Of a DNA stretch of 31,417 bases, positions 5,852 through 13,429 are shown one piece after another; the stretch's first letter is position 1; each line of letters begins with the position of its first letter. Both the position numbers and the translations under genes were made by a program. This stretch comes from a virus. The notes under the pieces were generated by a model. That model was not told where the DNA came from and did not search any database. It saw nothing but the letters and a program-made list of their open reading frames with translations. Location of the stretch: IMG/VR virus record IMGVR_UViG_3300032288_002966, positions 1 through 31,417 of that record. One strand, written 5' to 3'.

Positions 5852-6247
5852 CTAGCTTGCGTCGCCTGTTCCGCGCTGCTGTAGTGGACCGAAGATAAGT
5901 GGGCTTGCCTCGTAGGCTCGGAAGTCTGCGTAGTTCTTTCCGTTGTACTCACGTGTCCTACCCCACTTTCCAATCACGTGCATGTGCGGTCGAGGATCCT
6001 TTGCGGCACGTAGCGCAATGGCCTTCTCATAGATCTTCTGACCGTGTGCCTGGAGATCGCTGCCCCAGAAACTGACGGTCACGTAGAGGTACCGCTCCGG
6101 AGCATCGCCCTGCTTGCCATTGGACAGCCAAGCGTCATACGACTCAGTCTGCTGCAAGCACTGGATCTCCAGCACCGTACCCTTTGGCGTTTCCTTCAAC
6201 GCCGGCTTGTTCTTATCTCCGATCCAAACGTCAATTCGGTCTGCCAT
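5852..6247 (-). CDS. ssb: Single-stranded DNA-binding protein (OB-fold)
   Basis: The product is 131 residues from the ATG at 6247, chosen because TAGGGGGAATT precedes it and because MADRIDVWIG starts a credible fold. The core YLYVTVSFWGSDLQ, then HMHVIGKWGRTREYNGKNY and FRAYEA matches the SSB OB-fold pattern (Trp in strand 3, a glycine-rich strand with the G.W.....Y.GK.Y motif). It would coat single-stranded DNA during phage replication and recombination, and lies next to the Erf annealing protein, its expected partner. The short Gly-poor tail lacks the usual acidic host-SSB tip, which is common for phage SSBs. Confidence 0.75.
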   Translation of the reverse strand: MADRIDVWIGDKNKPALKETPKGTVLEIQCLQQTESYDAWLSNGKQGDAPERYLYVTVSFWGSDLQAHGQKIYEKAIALRAAKDPRPHMHVIGKWGRTREYNGKNYADFRAYEASPLIFGPLQQRGTGDAS

Positions 6248-6255
6248 AATTCCCC

Positions 6256-6399
6256 CTACATTACTCCTACCGAGCAGCAATTGATGCCCTCGTTAAAACA
6301 ATTCTCGCACAGCCAGTGCCTGTCGCACGACTGCTCGACCAATTTGTTGGTCATGGTCTCCTCCTCTTGGCACACGTGGCAAATGCCGCTGTCTGCCAT
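6256..6399 (-). CDS. 47-residue Cys-rich small protein
   Basis: The ATG at 6399 overlaps the TAA of the Erf gene (TAATG) and the stop is 8 bases before the SSB start. The product begins MADSGICHVCQEEE and ends GINCCSVGVM. CHVC, SCDRHWLCENC and NCC give seven Cys plus two His, enough for one or two zinc ions in a RING- or treble-clef-like small fold. It fills the gap between erf and ssb, a position that suggests a recombination accessory role. This is inference. It has no strong Shine-Dalgarno and probably depends on coupling. Confidence 0.6.
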   Translation of the reverse strand: MADSGICHVCQEEETMTNKLVEQSCDRHWLCENCFNEGINCCSVGVM

Positions 6400-6911
6400 T
6401 AGAAGTCCAGACCATCTAGGTCAGCCGACTTTGTTGCCGGCTTTGGCTCGTCGCTAAAGATCTTCTTCGCGGCGGCGGCGACCTTCTCGTCAGTTGCGGC
6501 ATCAGCCTCTGGGTCATCCCCGGTTGGCACAAGGAATCCAGTCAGCAGCGCATACTTGAGCGCGCCGGTGGCTGCCTTGTAGGCTGCCTTGTCTCCGCTA
6601 TCCGCACCAGTGCCAATCGACTGGAACGAGATGGTCTCGCCCGACTCTCCGTCGGTGAGCGTCCACGTGAAGCGAAGCGTGAGCAGCGCCTGCTTGCCGC
6701 TTGGGGTCAAGCCCTCGCTGATTACGTCAATGTTCGTTGGGGTCATAGACACGTTGAACTTGGCAAGCTGCTCTCGCACCTTGTCAGCCACAACGGATGC
6801 CTGAACGAACTTGTATCCCTGCGCTGCGTTCGTGCCGGTCTTCGGCACGTAACCCACCGCCTCCATGACCTTGGCAATCTTGCTTGCCAGCGTCGTCTTT
6901 CCTGCTGTCAC
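6399..6911 (-). CDS. erf: Erf-family single-strand annealing protein
   Basis: This annealing protein promotes strand pairing in phage recombination and end joining. The GTG at 6911 is chosen as the start because AGGAGG lies seven bases upstream and GTGA overlaps the stop of the nuclease gene; the product is then 170 residues. It has GYKFVQASVVADKVREQL (ERF N-terminal part), then SIGTGADSGDKAAYKAATGA and LKYALLTGFLVPTGDDPE, the signature of the ERF superfamily (DKA..KA.T.A.KY.L...f...tgdD). The C-terminal third is Ala/Lys-rich and disordered, ending DLDGLDF, probably an SSB- or partner-binding tail. It lies in an operon with the Cas4-like nuclease, forming a likely nuclease-annealase pair. Confidence 0.85.
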   Translation of the reverse strand: MTAGKTTLASKIAKVMEAVGYVPKTGTNAAQGYKFVQASVVADKVREQLAKFNVSMTPTNIDVISEGLTPSGKQALLTLRFTWTLTDGESGETISFQSIGTGADSGDKAAYKAATGALKYALLTGFLVPTGDDPEADAATDEKVAAAAKKIFSDEPKPATKSADLDGLDF

Positions 6912-7585
6912 TTTGCACCTCCTAGGCACTCTGTCCGCCAATTGCACCAACCGCACGGCCATTTCCGCTTGGTTGCGTCAGGGAAGCGTGGCGGCTTCCG
7001 ATCCCCATAATAGTTTAGCACACGCAGCACCCGCTGCGCTCGATCGCCCCAGCCATCCAAGTCAACCGGGAACTCCGCGATCTCAAAACTATCCTTGCTA
7101 ACGTACACAACCCACGCTTCTACATGGACTGTCCCATACTGCTTGGCCTTGTCCCGACCAATAATATTGGCATAGGATGCCACCTGTGTGGCATGCTCTG
7201 GCTTAGCCTCCTTGAGCCGGCTGAAGCCGTTGGACTTGATGCTCTTGAACTCCAGCACGGCGTACCCGCCTTCCCCAAGGTCAAGCAGCGCGTCAATATT
7301 CCCAGCAAAGTTATTCTCCGGGTCTTCAACCGGAACCTCAAACTGGATGTCGTCGCCGTACTTTTCCTTCAGCGCGTTCACAAGGAAGTCGCCCACGGCA
7401 TTGCCCATAGCAAAGATGCGTAGGGTCTCTGCGGTGAATGGCTCGGAGTGTGGCACTCCATGCGCTGAATACCAATGCGCCCGGATGCAGCCGCCCAAGA
7501 GCGAGCCACGCCACTTCTGCTTGGATGGTCGACCGACCTCTTGCCGCTTGGCAAGGACTTCGTCAACCTGATGTGCTACGTGCAT
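6908..7585 (-). CDS. Cas4/RecB-like PD-(D/E)XK exonuclease with Fe-S site
   Basis: The product is 225 residues from the ATG at 7585 (MHVAHQVDEV), with GGAGGTGGGT directly upstream; two further in-frame starts (7597, 7606) are less well spaced. It has a lone Cys33 (GSLLGGCIRAHWYS) and Cys211, Cys214, Cys220 (CGWCNWRTEC), the four ligands of an Fe-S cluster as in Cas4 and AddB. Catalytic parts are IDAL with Asp98, LEFKS (Glu112, Lys114) and QVASY with Gln134. It likely resects DNA ends to give single strands for the Erf protein. No CRISPR array or other Cas genes are present, so it is a phage recombination nuclease. A special hairpin precedes its binding site. Confidence 0.85.
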   Translation of the reverse strand: MHVAHQVDEVLAKRQEVGRPSKQKWRGSLLGGCIRAHWYSAHGVPHSEPFTAETLRIFAMGNAVGDFLVNALKEKYGDDIQFEVPVEDPENNFAGNIDALLDLGEGGYAVLEFKSIKSNGFSRLKEAKPEHATQVASYANIIGRDKAKQYGTVHVEAWVVYVSKDSFEIAEFPVDLDGWGDRAQRVLRVLNYYGDRKPPRFPDATKRKWPCGWCNWRTECLGGAK

Positions 7586-7647
7586 ACCCACCTCCATCAC
7601 CTCCAAGAATTAGGTGCCGGCTGGGGGAGGTGGATCCCAGCCGGCAC
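7586..7647 (-). promoter_or_regulatory. Hairpin with a loop complementary to the downstream Shine-Dalgarno region
   Basis: On the leftward transcript, GTGCCGGCTGGG (7647-7636) and CCCAGCCGGCAC (7625-7614) form a perfect 12-bp stem. The loop is AUCCACCUCC (7635-7626). The Shine-Dalgarno of the Cas4-like gene reads GGAGGUGGGU (7595-7586), which can pair with all ten loop bases (nine Watson-Crick, one G-U). A second GGAGGUG (7604-7598) also matches the loop. It lies after the SDR-epimerase stop and before the nuclease start. It could be a translational switch through a pseudoknot, or a terminator. There is no U-tract. Confidence 0.6.
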
Positions 7648-7667
7648 ATGCGCGTATCTTACCCTAC

Positions 7668-8600
7668 CTAGTTGTTCCCTGCAAGTTCTCGCTTGAGTTC
7701 CTCAATGCGTGGCAACTTGTTGCGGTTCTTCCCAGCACACGCTGCCAGCGCCTCAATGTTCTCTGCAAACAGGGTGAACGGCTCGGACGGGCAAAGGTGC
7801 GGATCTCGCAACGTCCCAGTGAAGTACGACCGGTAGTCTGAGTCCGCTAGTGCTGGGTCAATCACCACCTCAGCATTCAATACTTCTCCAATCACATTCG
7901 CTGCGGCAAATACTGTAGTGTTCTGGCCCGTGACGTTGTAGATACCAAAGTACTTCTGCTTACCGCCTTCCACCGCATGGACGATAGCGTCTGCCGCATC
8001 GCGCACGTGAAGGAGTGGTCGCTTAGCGTTGCTCAGCGGGGTAATCTTTCCGGTCGTCACCGCATCAAGAGCAAAGCGATTGACGAACAAGTCGACGCGG
8101 AAGTTCGGTGACTCCCCCCAAAGCGTAGCAAAGCGAAGGATTGTTGAGTTGGCTGCCATCGTTTCAATGACGCGCTCTGCCTTGACTTTTGAGTCCGCGT
8201 ACGCCGTCAATGGAGAAACCGGAGTCTGCTCAACGCACACGTCATTTGAAACACCATAGACCGATGCTGAAGATGCAAGGATGTGCTGCGCATTAGGGAA
8301 AATGTCAACTGCTTCGGCAACCAAGTCCACATTCGTGGCATAAGTCAGCGAAAGAGATAGATCCCCCATTGGGTCGTTGCTAATTGCTGCAAGATGGACA
8401 ACCGCTGTTGGGTTGCCAAAGCTTGTGAGGATGCCGTTCAGCGTCTGAACCTGCACGTCCGGCAGGTACGCGAACGGAATGTCCGCATCGTAAAGTGCTG
8501 GGTCTACGCCGACAACAAGGTATCCCCGGTCGCGCAATGACTTGACGACAATCGGTCCAAGATACCCACGATTACCAGTAACGATTACTACTCGACTCAC
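7668..8600 (-). CDS. NAD-dependent epimerase/dehydratase (extended SDR)
   Basis: The product is about 310 residues, started at the GTG at 8600, where GTGA overlaps the rmlD-like stop and GGGGG lies upstream; an earlier start at 8639 would lie within rmlD. The Rossmann dinucleotide motif TGNRGYLG is at 8-15, VVHLAAISNDP at 67-77, SSASVYG at 110-116, and the catalytic Tyr134-xxx-Lys138 in YADSKVK. This is the layout of sugar-nucleotide epimerases/dehydratases (WcaG/GalE-like), with the SSASVYG form rather than the TDEVYG of RmlB. It probably acts on an NDP-deoxysugar with the neighbouring RmlD- and RmlC-like enzymes. Substrate unknown. Confidence 0.88.
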   Translation of the reverse strand: MSRVVIVTGNRGYLGPIVVKSLRDRGYLVVGVDPALYDADIPFAYLPDVQVQTLNGILTSFGNPTAVVHLAAISNDPMGDLSLSLTYATNVDLVAEAVDIFPNAQHILASSASVYGVSNDVCVEQTPVSPLTAYADSKVKAERVIETMAANSTILRFATLWGESPNFRVDLFVNRFALDAVTTGKITPLSNAKRPLLHVRDAADAIVHAVEGGKQKYFGIYNVTGQNTTVFAAANVIGEVLNAEVVIDPALADSDYRSYFTGTLRDPHLCPSEPFTLFAENIEALAACAGKNRNKLPRIEELKRELAGNN

Positions 8601-9484
8601 TTGTACCCCCTTAGGTGCTGGCGCAACGCATCTGCCCAAAACGGCAGTTGCGGCAGTTTATTGTTCTGCAATGCCGAATAGGTTGGCCGCAGATTATCTG
8701 TTTCGTTATCCACACGCGGGAGGATACGCTGGTTCAATCCTAACTCATCATTGACAAACTTGGCAATAACGTAAAAAGATGCCGACCCTTCGCACACCGC
8801 ATGGTATACGCCAGGGTCAGCATCTTTCGTTGCTGCCAGGTTCACGATAGTGGTTGCCGCTGCCGGCAGGTATGTCGGGCTAACGATCTGCGCGTCTGGC
8901 ATGTTCAATTTCTTGCCGTACTGCCACGTCAGATTGTCTACGAAGGAGTGGCGAAGCGGAGACTTCCACTTGCCAAAAGGCGAAGAGATACGGACGACAA
9001 CGCCGTCCTTCCCCAGCACCGAGATCTCCCCTGACCGCTTGGTCTGCCCGTAGATAGACGGAGCGCCAAAGGAGAAATACTGTGACTCTGGGTCTTCGCC
9101 CTCTCCAATCTTGCCCGTGATCGGTCGCGGATAACGCTCGTTCATCTTTCCAAACACGTAGTCCGTTGAGATGTAGACGATAGGCTTGGCACTAGCGATG
9201 ACCGCCGGGATCAGATGATTGACCCGATCAGCCATGCGCGGGTTGCTTTCGCACAACGCCACGTCTCGGTAGGCACTGGTGTAGATGATCGACGAGAACG
9301 GCGCAATAACGCGGCGTACGTCGCCAGCGTTCGCGGTCTCCGCATTGAACACGACATCGGTTGCCCGGTATCGTGGCAAGTCGTCGCTCTTCTCCCTGCC
9401 AATAATCTTGTTCTCTACCCCTGCCAAGTCTAATGCTTCAGCAATATGCTGCCCCACTTGGCCGTTGCCAAATACGCCGATCAT
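8597..9484 (-). CDS. rmlD: RmlD-like dTDP-4-dehydrorhamnose reductase
   Basis: The product is 295 residues, the normal RmlD length. MIGVFGNGQVGQ (1-12) is the NAD(P)H-binding motif, STDYVFG (106-112) and YGQTKRSGE (145-153) the family signatures with catalytic Tyr145 and Lys149, then VVRISSPFG, and RPTYSALQNNKL near the C-terminus, where RmlD proteins read RP..S.L. The enzyme reduces the 4-keto group of a dTDP-deoxysugar in the cytoplasm. The ATG at 9484 has GGGGGAG just upstream. Translation is coupled by GTGA to the SDR gene, so the two are one functional unit. It may serve capsid glycosylation or decorate host wall polymers. Confidence 0.88.
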   Translation of the reverse strand: MIGVFGNGQVGQHIAEALDLAGVENKIIGREKSDDLPRYRATDVVFNAETANAGDVRRVIAPFSSIIYTSAYRDVALCESNPRMADRVNHLIPAVIASAKPIVYISTDYVFGKMNERYPRPITGKIGEGEDPESQYFSFGAPSIYGQTKRSGEISVLGKDGVVVRISSPFGKWKSPLRHSFVDNLTWQYGKKLNMPDAQIVSPTYLPAAATTIVNLAATKDADPGVYHAVCEGSASFYVIAKFVNDELGLNQRILPRVDNETDNLRPTYSALQNNKLPQLPFWADALRQHLRGYK

Positions 9485-9499
9485 TTCTCCCCCTTTTCC

Positions 9500-10315
9500 C
9501 TATCGGTGAATCGTTGAAACTCCCGCCTTCAGTTTGTCAAAGATTTCTCGTAGCACAAGCACGTCTGCTTCGCAGTGCCGGACGATGGTGTCAAACTCTT
9601 CGTCGTCACCGTGGTCAGCCTTGTCCCAGATACGTGGCGAGAGCGGGGTCTTCCCATTCTTCGCCTCAAAGAACGCCTCTGCGTTTGCCAGCGACTTGCG
9701 ACCGATGTTGAACATGCTGCCCTTGGCAAGATACATTGCGTCAATGTGCATGCGTGGATACAGCAACGGCAGCCCGTGGTACGCCAGTCGAGCATTGATG
9801 CGCGGCACGTCAAAGAGCTTGCCGTTCCACGACACCAAGATGTCAAACTTGCTAATCAGTTCGGCGTATGCCTTCACTGCCGGACCATCGTCCAGAACGT
9901 TCTTCCCCGGGTGCGTTGCCACCGAGATCGTCGTCACGTTGCCGAAGTGATCGGCTACCGAGCCACAAAGGAACCGGCTCCACATGGAGAAGGTTGTCTC
10001 AATGTCAAAGTATCCAATCGTCAGTCCAACAAAATCCGTTTGCTTTACAGCCGGGCGCTGCTTAGGCGTAAGGAGCCAAGCATACGGATCTGTATATACA
10101 ACAGGATCTTTAGTACTGGTTTTAGTCAGTGTCTTAGACCCGCCCGCTGCGGCGGGAGAGTGATCGTAGCGGTTCCTTAAAGCCTTGTCAAGTTCCTTCC
10201 GCCGGAACAGTTTCTGAACGCTATGCTTTGTAGCGCCGTTGCCAATCTCTTCGGCAATCTTTGCGAACGACAGACCACGCTTGCGAAGAATCTCGATATC
10301 CTTCATTGCAGCCAT
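9500..10315 (-). CDS. Helix-turn-helix plus DEDD 3'-5' exonuclease
   Basis: The product is 271 residues from the ATG at 10315, which follows GGGGG seven bases upstream and the stop of the XhlA-like gene; an earlier reading overlaps that gene. Residues 5-45 (EILRKRGLSFAKIAEEIGNG, then TKHSVQKLFRRK) look like a helix-turn-helix DNA-binding domain. A Thr/Ser/Lys linker follows. The RNase-H-like exonuclease has YFDIETT (Asp104, Glu106), VSWNGKLFDVPRI (Asn164, Asp169) and HCEADV (His247, Asp251), the motifs of the YprB/RNase_H_2 type. It probably trims or proofreads DNA. Joining an HTH to this nuclease is unusual and may target it to a site. Confidence 0.8.
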   Translation of the reverse strand: MAAMKDIEILRKRGLSFAKIAEEIGNGATKHSVQKLFRRKELDKALRNRYDHSPAAAGGSKTLTKTSTKDPVVYTDPYAWLLTPKQRPAVKQTDFVGLTIGYFDIETTFSMWSRFLCGSVADHFGNVTTISVATHPGKNVLDDGPAVKAYAELISKFDILVSWNGKLFDVPRINARLAYHGLPLLYPRMHIDAMYLAKGSMFNIGRKSLANAEAFFEAKNGKTPLSPRIWDKADHGDDEEFDTIVRHCEADVLVLREIFDKLKAGVSTIHR

Positions 10316-10317
10316 AG

Positions 10318-10557
10318 TTAGCCCCCATTCAACTGTAGGATTAACTGCATCACCGAACTGATGATGGACAGCCCAATCCCTATCTTCCATTGTACACCAA
10401 GTTCCGCTTTTGTGTGCAAGTCCTGCCGGACCTTTCGGGCCATCTCCTCCGTAGCCTGAACGACCTCAACCTGGCGCAGCCTATCCTCAATCCGCCCGGC
10501 TTGCTCGCGCAGCAGGCGGATCTCTTCTAGGAGGGTCTGGAACTGGTTGTTGGTCAT
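10318..10557 (-). CDS. XhlA-like small coiled-coil membrane protein
   Basis: The product is 79 residues with an ATG overlapping the tail hub stop (ATGA). Residues 5-50 are a heptad-rich coiled coil (LLEEIRLLREQAGRIEDRL; later EEMARKVRQDLHTK). Residues 55-77 are a membrane helix (WKIGIGLSIISSVMQLILQL) ending LNGG. This layout matches XhlA-type proteins, which help holins and endolysins in Bacillus prophages, and also tail-end small membrane proteins in actinophages. Following the tail genes is the usual lysis position. The lysis role is inferred. Confidence 0.65.
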   Translation of the reverse strand: MTNNQFQTLLEEIRLLREQAGRIEDRLRQVEVVQATEEMARKVRQDLHTKAELGVQWKIGIGLSIISSVMQLILQLNGG

Positions 10558-12554
10558 ACGCCCTTTGCGGCGCTAAAGGCAGTTCCCTGGACAAGCTCCA
10601 GTTCAACGCGCTCTTGGCCATTGGACTCACCAAACCACCGGACCCCAGAAATAACAAAAGGTTCATTAACATCTGTAAGCCCACGCCTAATAGTAACAGA
10701 TACGGAATCGCCAACATCCCAACCGTTCCATAGGTCAACACCATCAAGAACCACGCGAATGCTTACCTGCTTGGCATTGGCTGCTTTGTACGTATTGATT
10801 AGCCGGCTTGCTTCTCGGTTTGCCGCGTCCTCGTCAACCAGACCAGATGCGGCAGTGATCAATGGAATTTTTCCATAGGCTGTAATGCTAGATTGGTCAA
10901 CTGCCGCTCCGCCAATAAGCATTGTGCCGTTGACATTTTGCGCCGTTGAACCGGATAGGTATGCAGTTGAAGGGATTACAGTTACGTCATTTCGGACCCG
11001 GGAAAACCCTGGCGTAAAGGAAAACTGCACAACATTGTCTGGGTATTTTAGCGCAAGCGCCGTAGAGGGAGAACTGGAAACCGAAAGGTTTAATTTAAAG
11101 TTTCCGTTGTATGTTGCGCCATTGGTTGGTTTGTCAATGCCAAAGACAACTTTGTCTCCGGTAGTTTTGGCACCCATTTCAAGATCGCAAACCTTGGCGA
11201 TATGGTCTAGTGCGGGTTCTCCAACGCTGTAGGTCAAATGTGTTGTCGCTGTAGTTCCAGAAATAGATAACGTCGCGTATCGTAATCGAGAATAATCTCG
11301 GTCTGTTTCCCTAACAGCATTTTCAAATACTCTTGAAATTTTAACAGAAGCATCTTCATTGCCTTGCCCCATGGTAAATCGGGCAGGCAAGTCGTACTGA
11401 GAGCTGGAAGTTTCGGCAGAAGTCATAATTGTTCCAGATGAACTTCGATACCAAATGTTTGCAGCGGCTGTCGTTCTGCGCACCGCTGCATAAATCTGAA
11501 ATCCGTAACTAATTCCTACGCGAATAGGGCAAGCGTTACCTAAGAAATTGCTGAAATATGGTTGAGTTCCCGATGGAACAATGTCAAACGTAGCTTCAAT
11601 GTCTTGTACGCCGTCTGGGGTAATCCCAGCACTGTCTGGAAGTTGCCGAATAGCCAACTGCAATTCTTCTGGAAATAACCTAAAACTGTAAGAACCCATG
11701 CTGGTTCCGGCTGGCATCAAAGTGCTTGTTTGAAAAGCGTATTGAAACTCACCAACAATTCCAGTGTTTGCAAGTGGCGGCGATCCTTGGTTTTCGTCTG
11801 TCGGCGGGAAAGCATAGATTCTAAATTGCGTTTGCGCGGGATCAAACCCAGTTGATGCGGTTCCGCCATTCCAAATTGCAGACCATGTAAGGCGCATCTC
11901 TGGGGTGGTCCAATACGTGCGATATTCGTCACCGAGACCACGGAACATTACGTTTTCAAGCAATCCCCCCCCAAATTCTGGGTCGTCGTATATGCCGCCT
12001 CGAGCCTCAAACTCTTCAAACGTGATTTGTCTGATATCGTTTGCAAATGTTTCAATCGTTGGCCCAATAAGTTCAATTGCGGTAGTATTTAGGTAACGCA
12101 ATGCCGTCGTTGCCGTAGCAATTGGCAGTTCAAAAACTGTATTAATTGGACTAAACCCTGTGCCAATGTAACTATGTAATGGCCCAGCATTTGCAGTAGT
12201 CATCCCAGACAACGGGGTATACATCTGATTGAGGATAGCCTTGTAATCAAGTCCAGAAAAAGTCGTCTCAAACTCAGTAGCCGTGTAATCATTAAGCATG
12301 CCCGCCCCGACAAATTCCCATCGAGACCGTTCGTCAGACCACCGGCTAATCTCATAGTGTCTTTCCAGGGGAACAAATTCTGCAATTTGAGGGTGGTCGT
12401 TGTTAAGCGTCCAGAACGCAGAGCCAGTGTCGTTGGCGAACTCCTCAACGCCAATTGACTTGGCATCAAAGACTACCGCCTTCTGGTCTCCGCGCCACCC
12501 GTTTGCCCCAAGTGACCAGAGTGTAACCCTAAACTTGCGCTCCCCAGCACTCAT
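10554..12554 (-). CDS. Tail hub / baseplate-like minor tail protein
   Basis: The product is 666 residues from the ATG at 12554, which overlaps the stop of the Dit-like gene as ATGA. An early segment (RKFRVTLWSLGANGWRGD, then YEISRWSDERSRWEFVGAGM) resembles the first domain of siphovirus tail-associated or hub proteins, with FSGLDYKAILNQMY as a conserved hub-like element. The C-terminal end (DVGDSVSVTIRRG...PFVISGVRWFGE) is typical of the last domain of such proteins. The middle is rich in Thr/Ser beta strands and may hold receptor-binding or carbohydrate-binding parts. GC at third codon positions looks lower than in the capsid gene, hinting at a different history. Confidence 0.72.
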   Translation of the reverse strand: MSAGERKFRVTLWSLGANGWRGDQKAVVFDAKSIGVEEFANDTGSAFWTLNNDHPQIAEFVPLERHYEISRWSDERSRWEFVGAGMLNDYTATEFETTFSGLDYKAILNQMYTPLSGMTTANAGPLHSYIGTGFSPINTVFELPIATATTALRYLNTTAIELIGPTIETFANDIRQITFEEFEARGGIYDDPEFGGGLLENVMFRGLGDEYRTYWTTPEMRLTWSAIWNGGTASTGFDPAQTQFRIYAFPPTDENQGSPPLANTGIVGEFQYAFQTSTLMPAGTSMGSYSFRLFPEELQLAIRQLPDSAGITPDGVQDIEATFDIVPSGTQPYFSNFLGNACPIRVGISYGFQIYAAVRRTTAAANIWYRSSSGTIMTSAETSSSQYDLPARFTMGQGNEDASVKISRVFENAVRETDRDYSRLRYATLSISGTTATTHLTYSVGEPALDHIAKVCDLEMGAKTTGDKVVFGIDKPTNGATYNGNFKLNLSVSSSPSTALALKYPDNVVQFSFTPGFSRVRNDVTVIPSTAYLSGSTAQNVNGTMLIGGAAVDQSSITAYGKIPLITAASGLVDEDAANREASRLINTYKAANAKQVSIRVVLDGVDLWNGWDVGDSVSVTIRRGLTDVNEPFVISGVRWFGESNGQERVELELVQGTAFSAAKGV

Positions 12555-13429
12555 AGCCACGCCTCTTGGTAAGAGTAGGTGGCCGTCAGCGTAGTTAAGG
12601 ACGCGGTACTTGCTAGGGTGACGCTATTGGTTCCAGCATAAACAATTGGCATTTGAGTTGTTGTTGATACCAACTTGGACATATTGAGCGCACCGGCAAC
12701 AAGGACCCTTCGGTTCTCGCCGTCAATGACCGTGGTTGTGGTACCAGATGCAATAGACACTGCCACCGTCCACGACGATGTGGAGATGGTTGCCGTCTGG
12801 GCTGCCGTTGCCACAAGAGTAAAGGTCGGGTAGGCGTTGTAGTTGCCGTTGTTAGTCAGCGTCGTGCTGCTAGATAGCGTCCCGGTGATTGCCGTCTGGC
12901 AGATCTTGCGGGGGTCTTTGGCAACTACGTTGATCTGCACTGACGTTGCAAGGCCGCGATCTGTAGTTTGGGGGGTAACATTTCCAGAGCGGAGGTTAAA
13001 CGATGGGAGCGATGTTGGTCGCACCTTGATCCGCATGGGGATACCCGTTGATGCGTAGGCACCGTAGGTTGCCGTTGGCTGGGTAAAGTCTAGATTGCGG
13101 AACCCATCGACTGCCGCAGCAAAGGATGGATACGGCTGGAGCGCAGCGTTAAGCGCGTTGAGCTTGTCGTAGAAGTCTGCTTGGCTAGAGCCATATACCT
13201 GGCACACGATCTGCACCGAGCGCGGCGAGAGCAGGGCAATGTCTGCCTCCGCACCGTCGCGCTGGGCAAGAGAATCAACAAAGCCGGTGACTGGGGCGTT
13301 CGTGTACGAGAGGCTGTCAACCATGTAGCCGCTTAGCGGCGTTCCCGCCGAAGGGGCAGCCGTAAGGCTGTTCAGGTTTAGGGACGCGCTTGTACTAGTC
13401 GCAATCGTAATCGGCTGAGAGAAATCCAT
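12551..13429 (-). CDS. Dit-like distal tail protein
   Basis: The product is 292 residues, started at the ATG at 13429 overlapping the connector stop (TAATG), with AGGAG upstream. Pattern: an early tail-component domain (SGYMVDSLSYTNAPVTGFVD, then SVQIVCQVYGSSQADFYDKL) and a C-terminal beta-sandwich with NNGNYNAYPTFTLV and a GENRRVLVAG motif, which recall the galectin-like domain of Dit proteins. Dit forms the ring at the tail tip that joins tube and hub, and here it precedes the hub gene as expected. No tail tube or tape measure gene separates it from the connector gene. Confidence 0.72.
   Translation of the reverse strand: MDFSQPITIATSTSASLNLNSLTAAPSAGTPLSGYMVDSLSYTNAPVTGFVDSLAQRDGAEADIALLSPRSVQIVCQVYGSSQADFYDKLNALNAALQPYPSFAAAVDGFRNLDFTQPTATYGAYASTGIPMRIKVRPTSLPSFNLRSGNVTPQTTDRGLATSVQINVVAKDPRKICQTAITGTLSSSTTLTNNGNYNAYPTFTLVATAAQTATISTSSWTVAVSIASGTTTTVIDGENRRVLVAGALNMSKLVSTTTQMPIVYAGTNSVTLASTASLTTLTATYSYQEAWL

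Noticed and set aside
6908-7585. Cas4-like gene as part of a CRISPR system
   Set aside because: No cas1/cas2 or repeat array is present; the neighbours are phage recombination genes.
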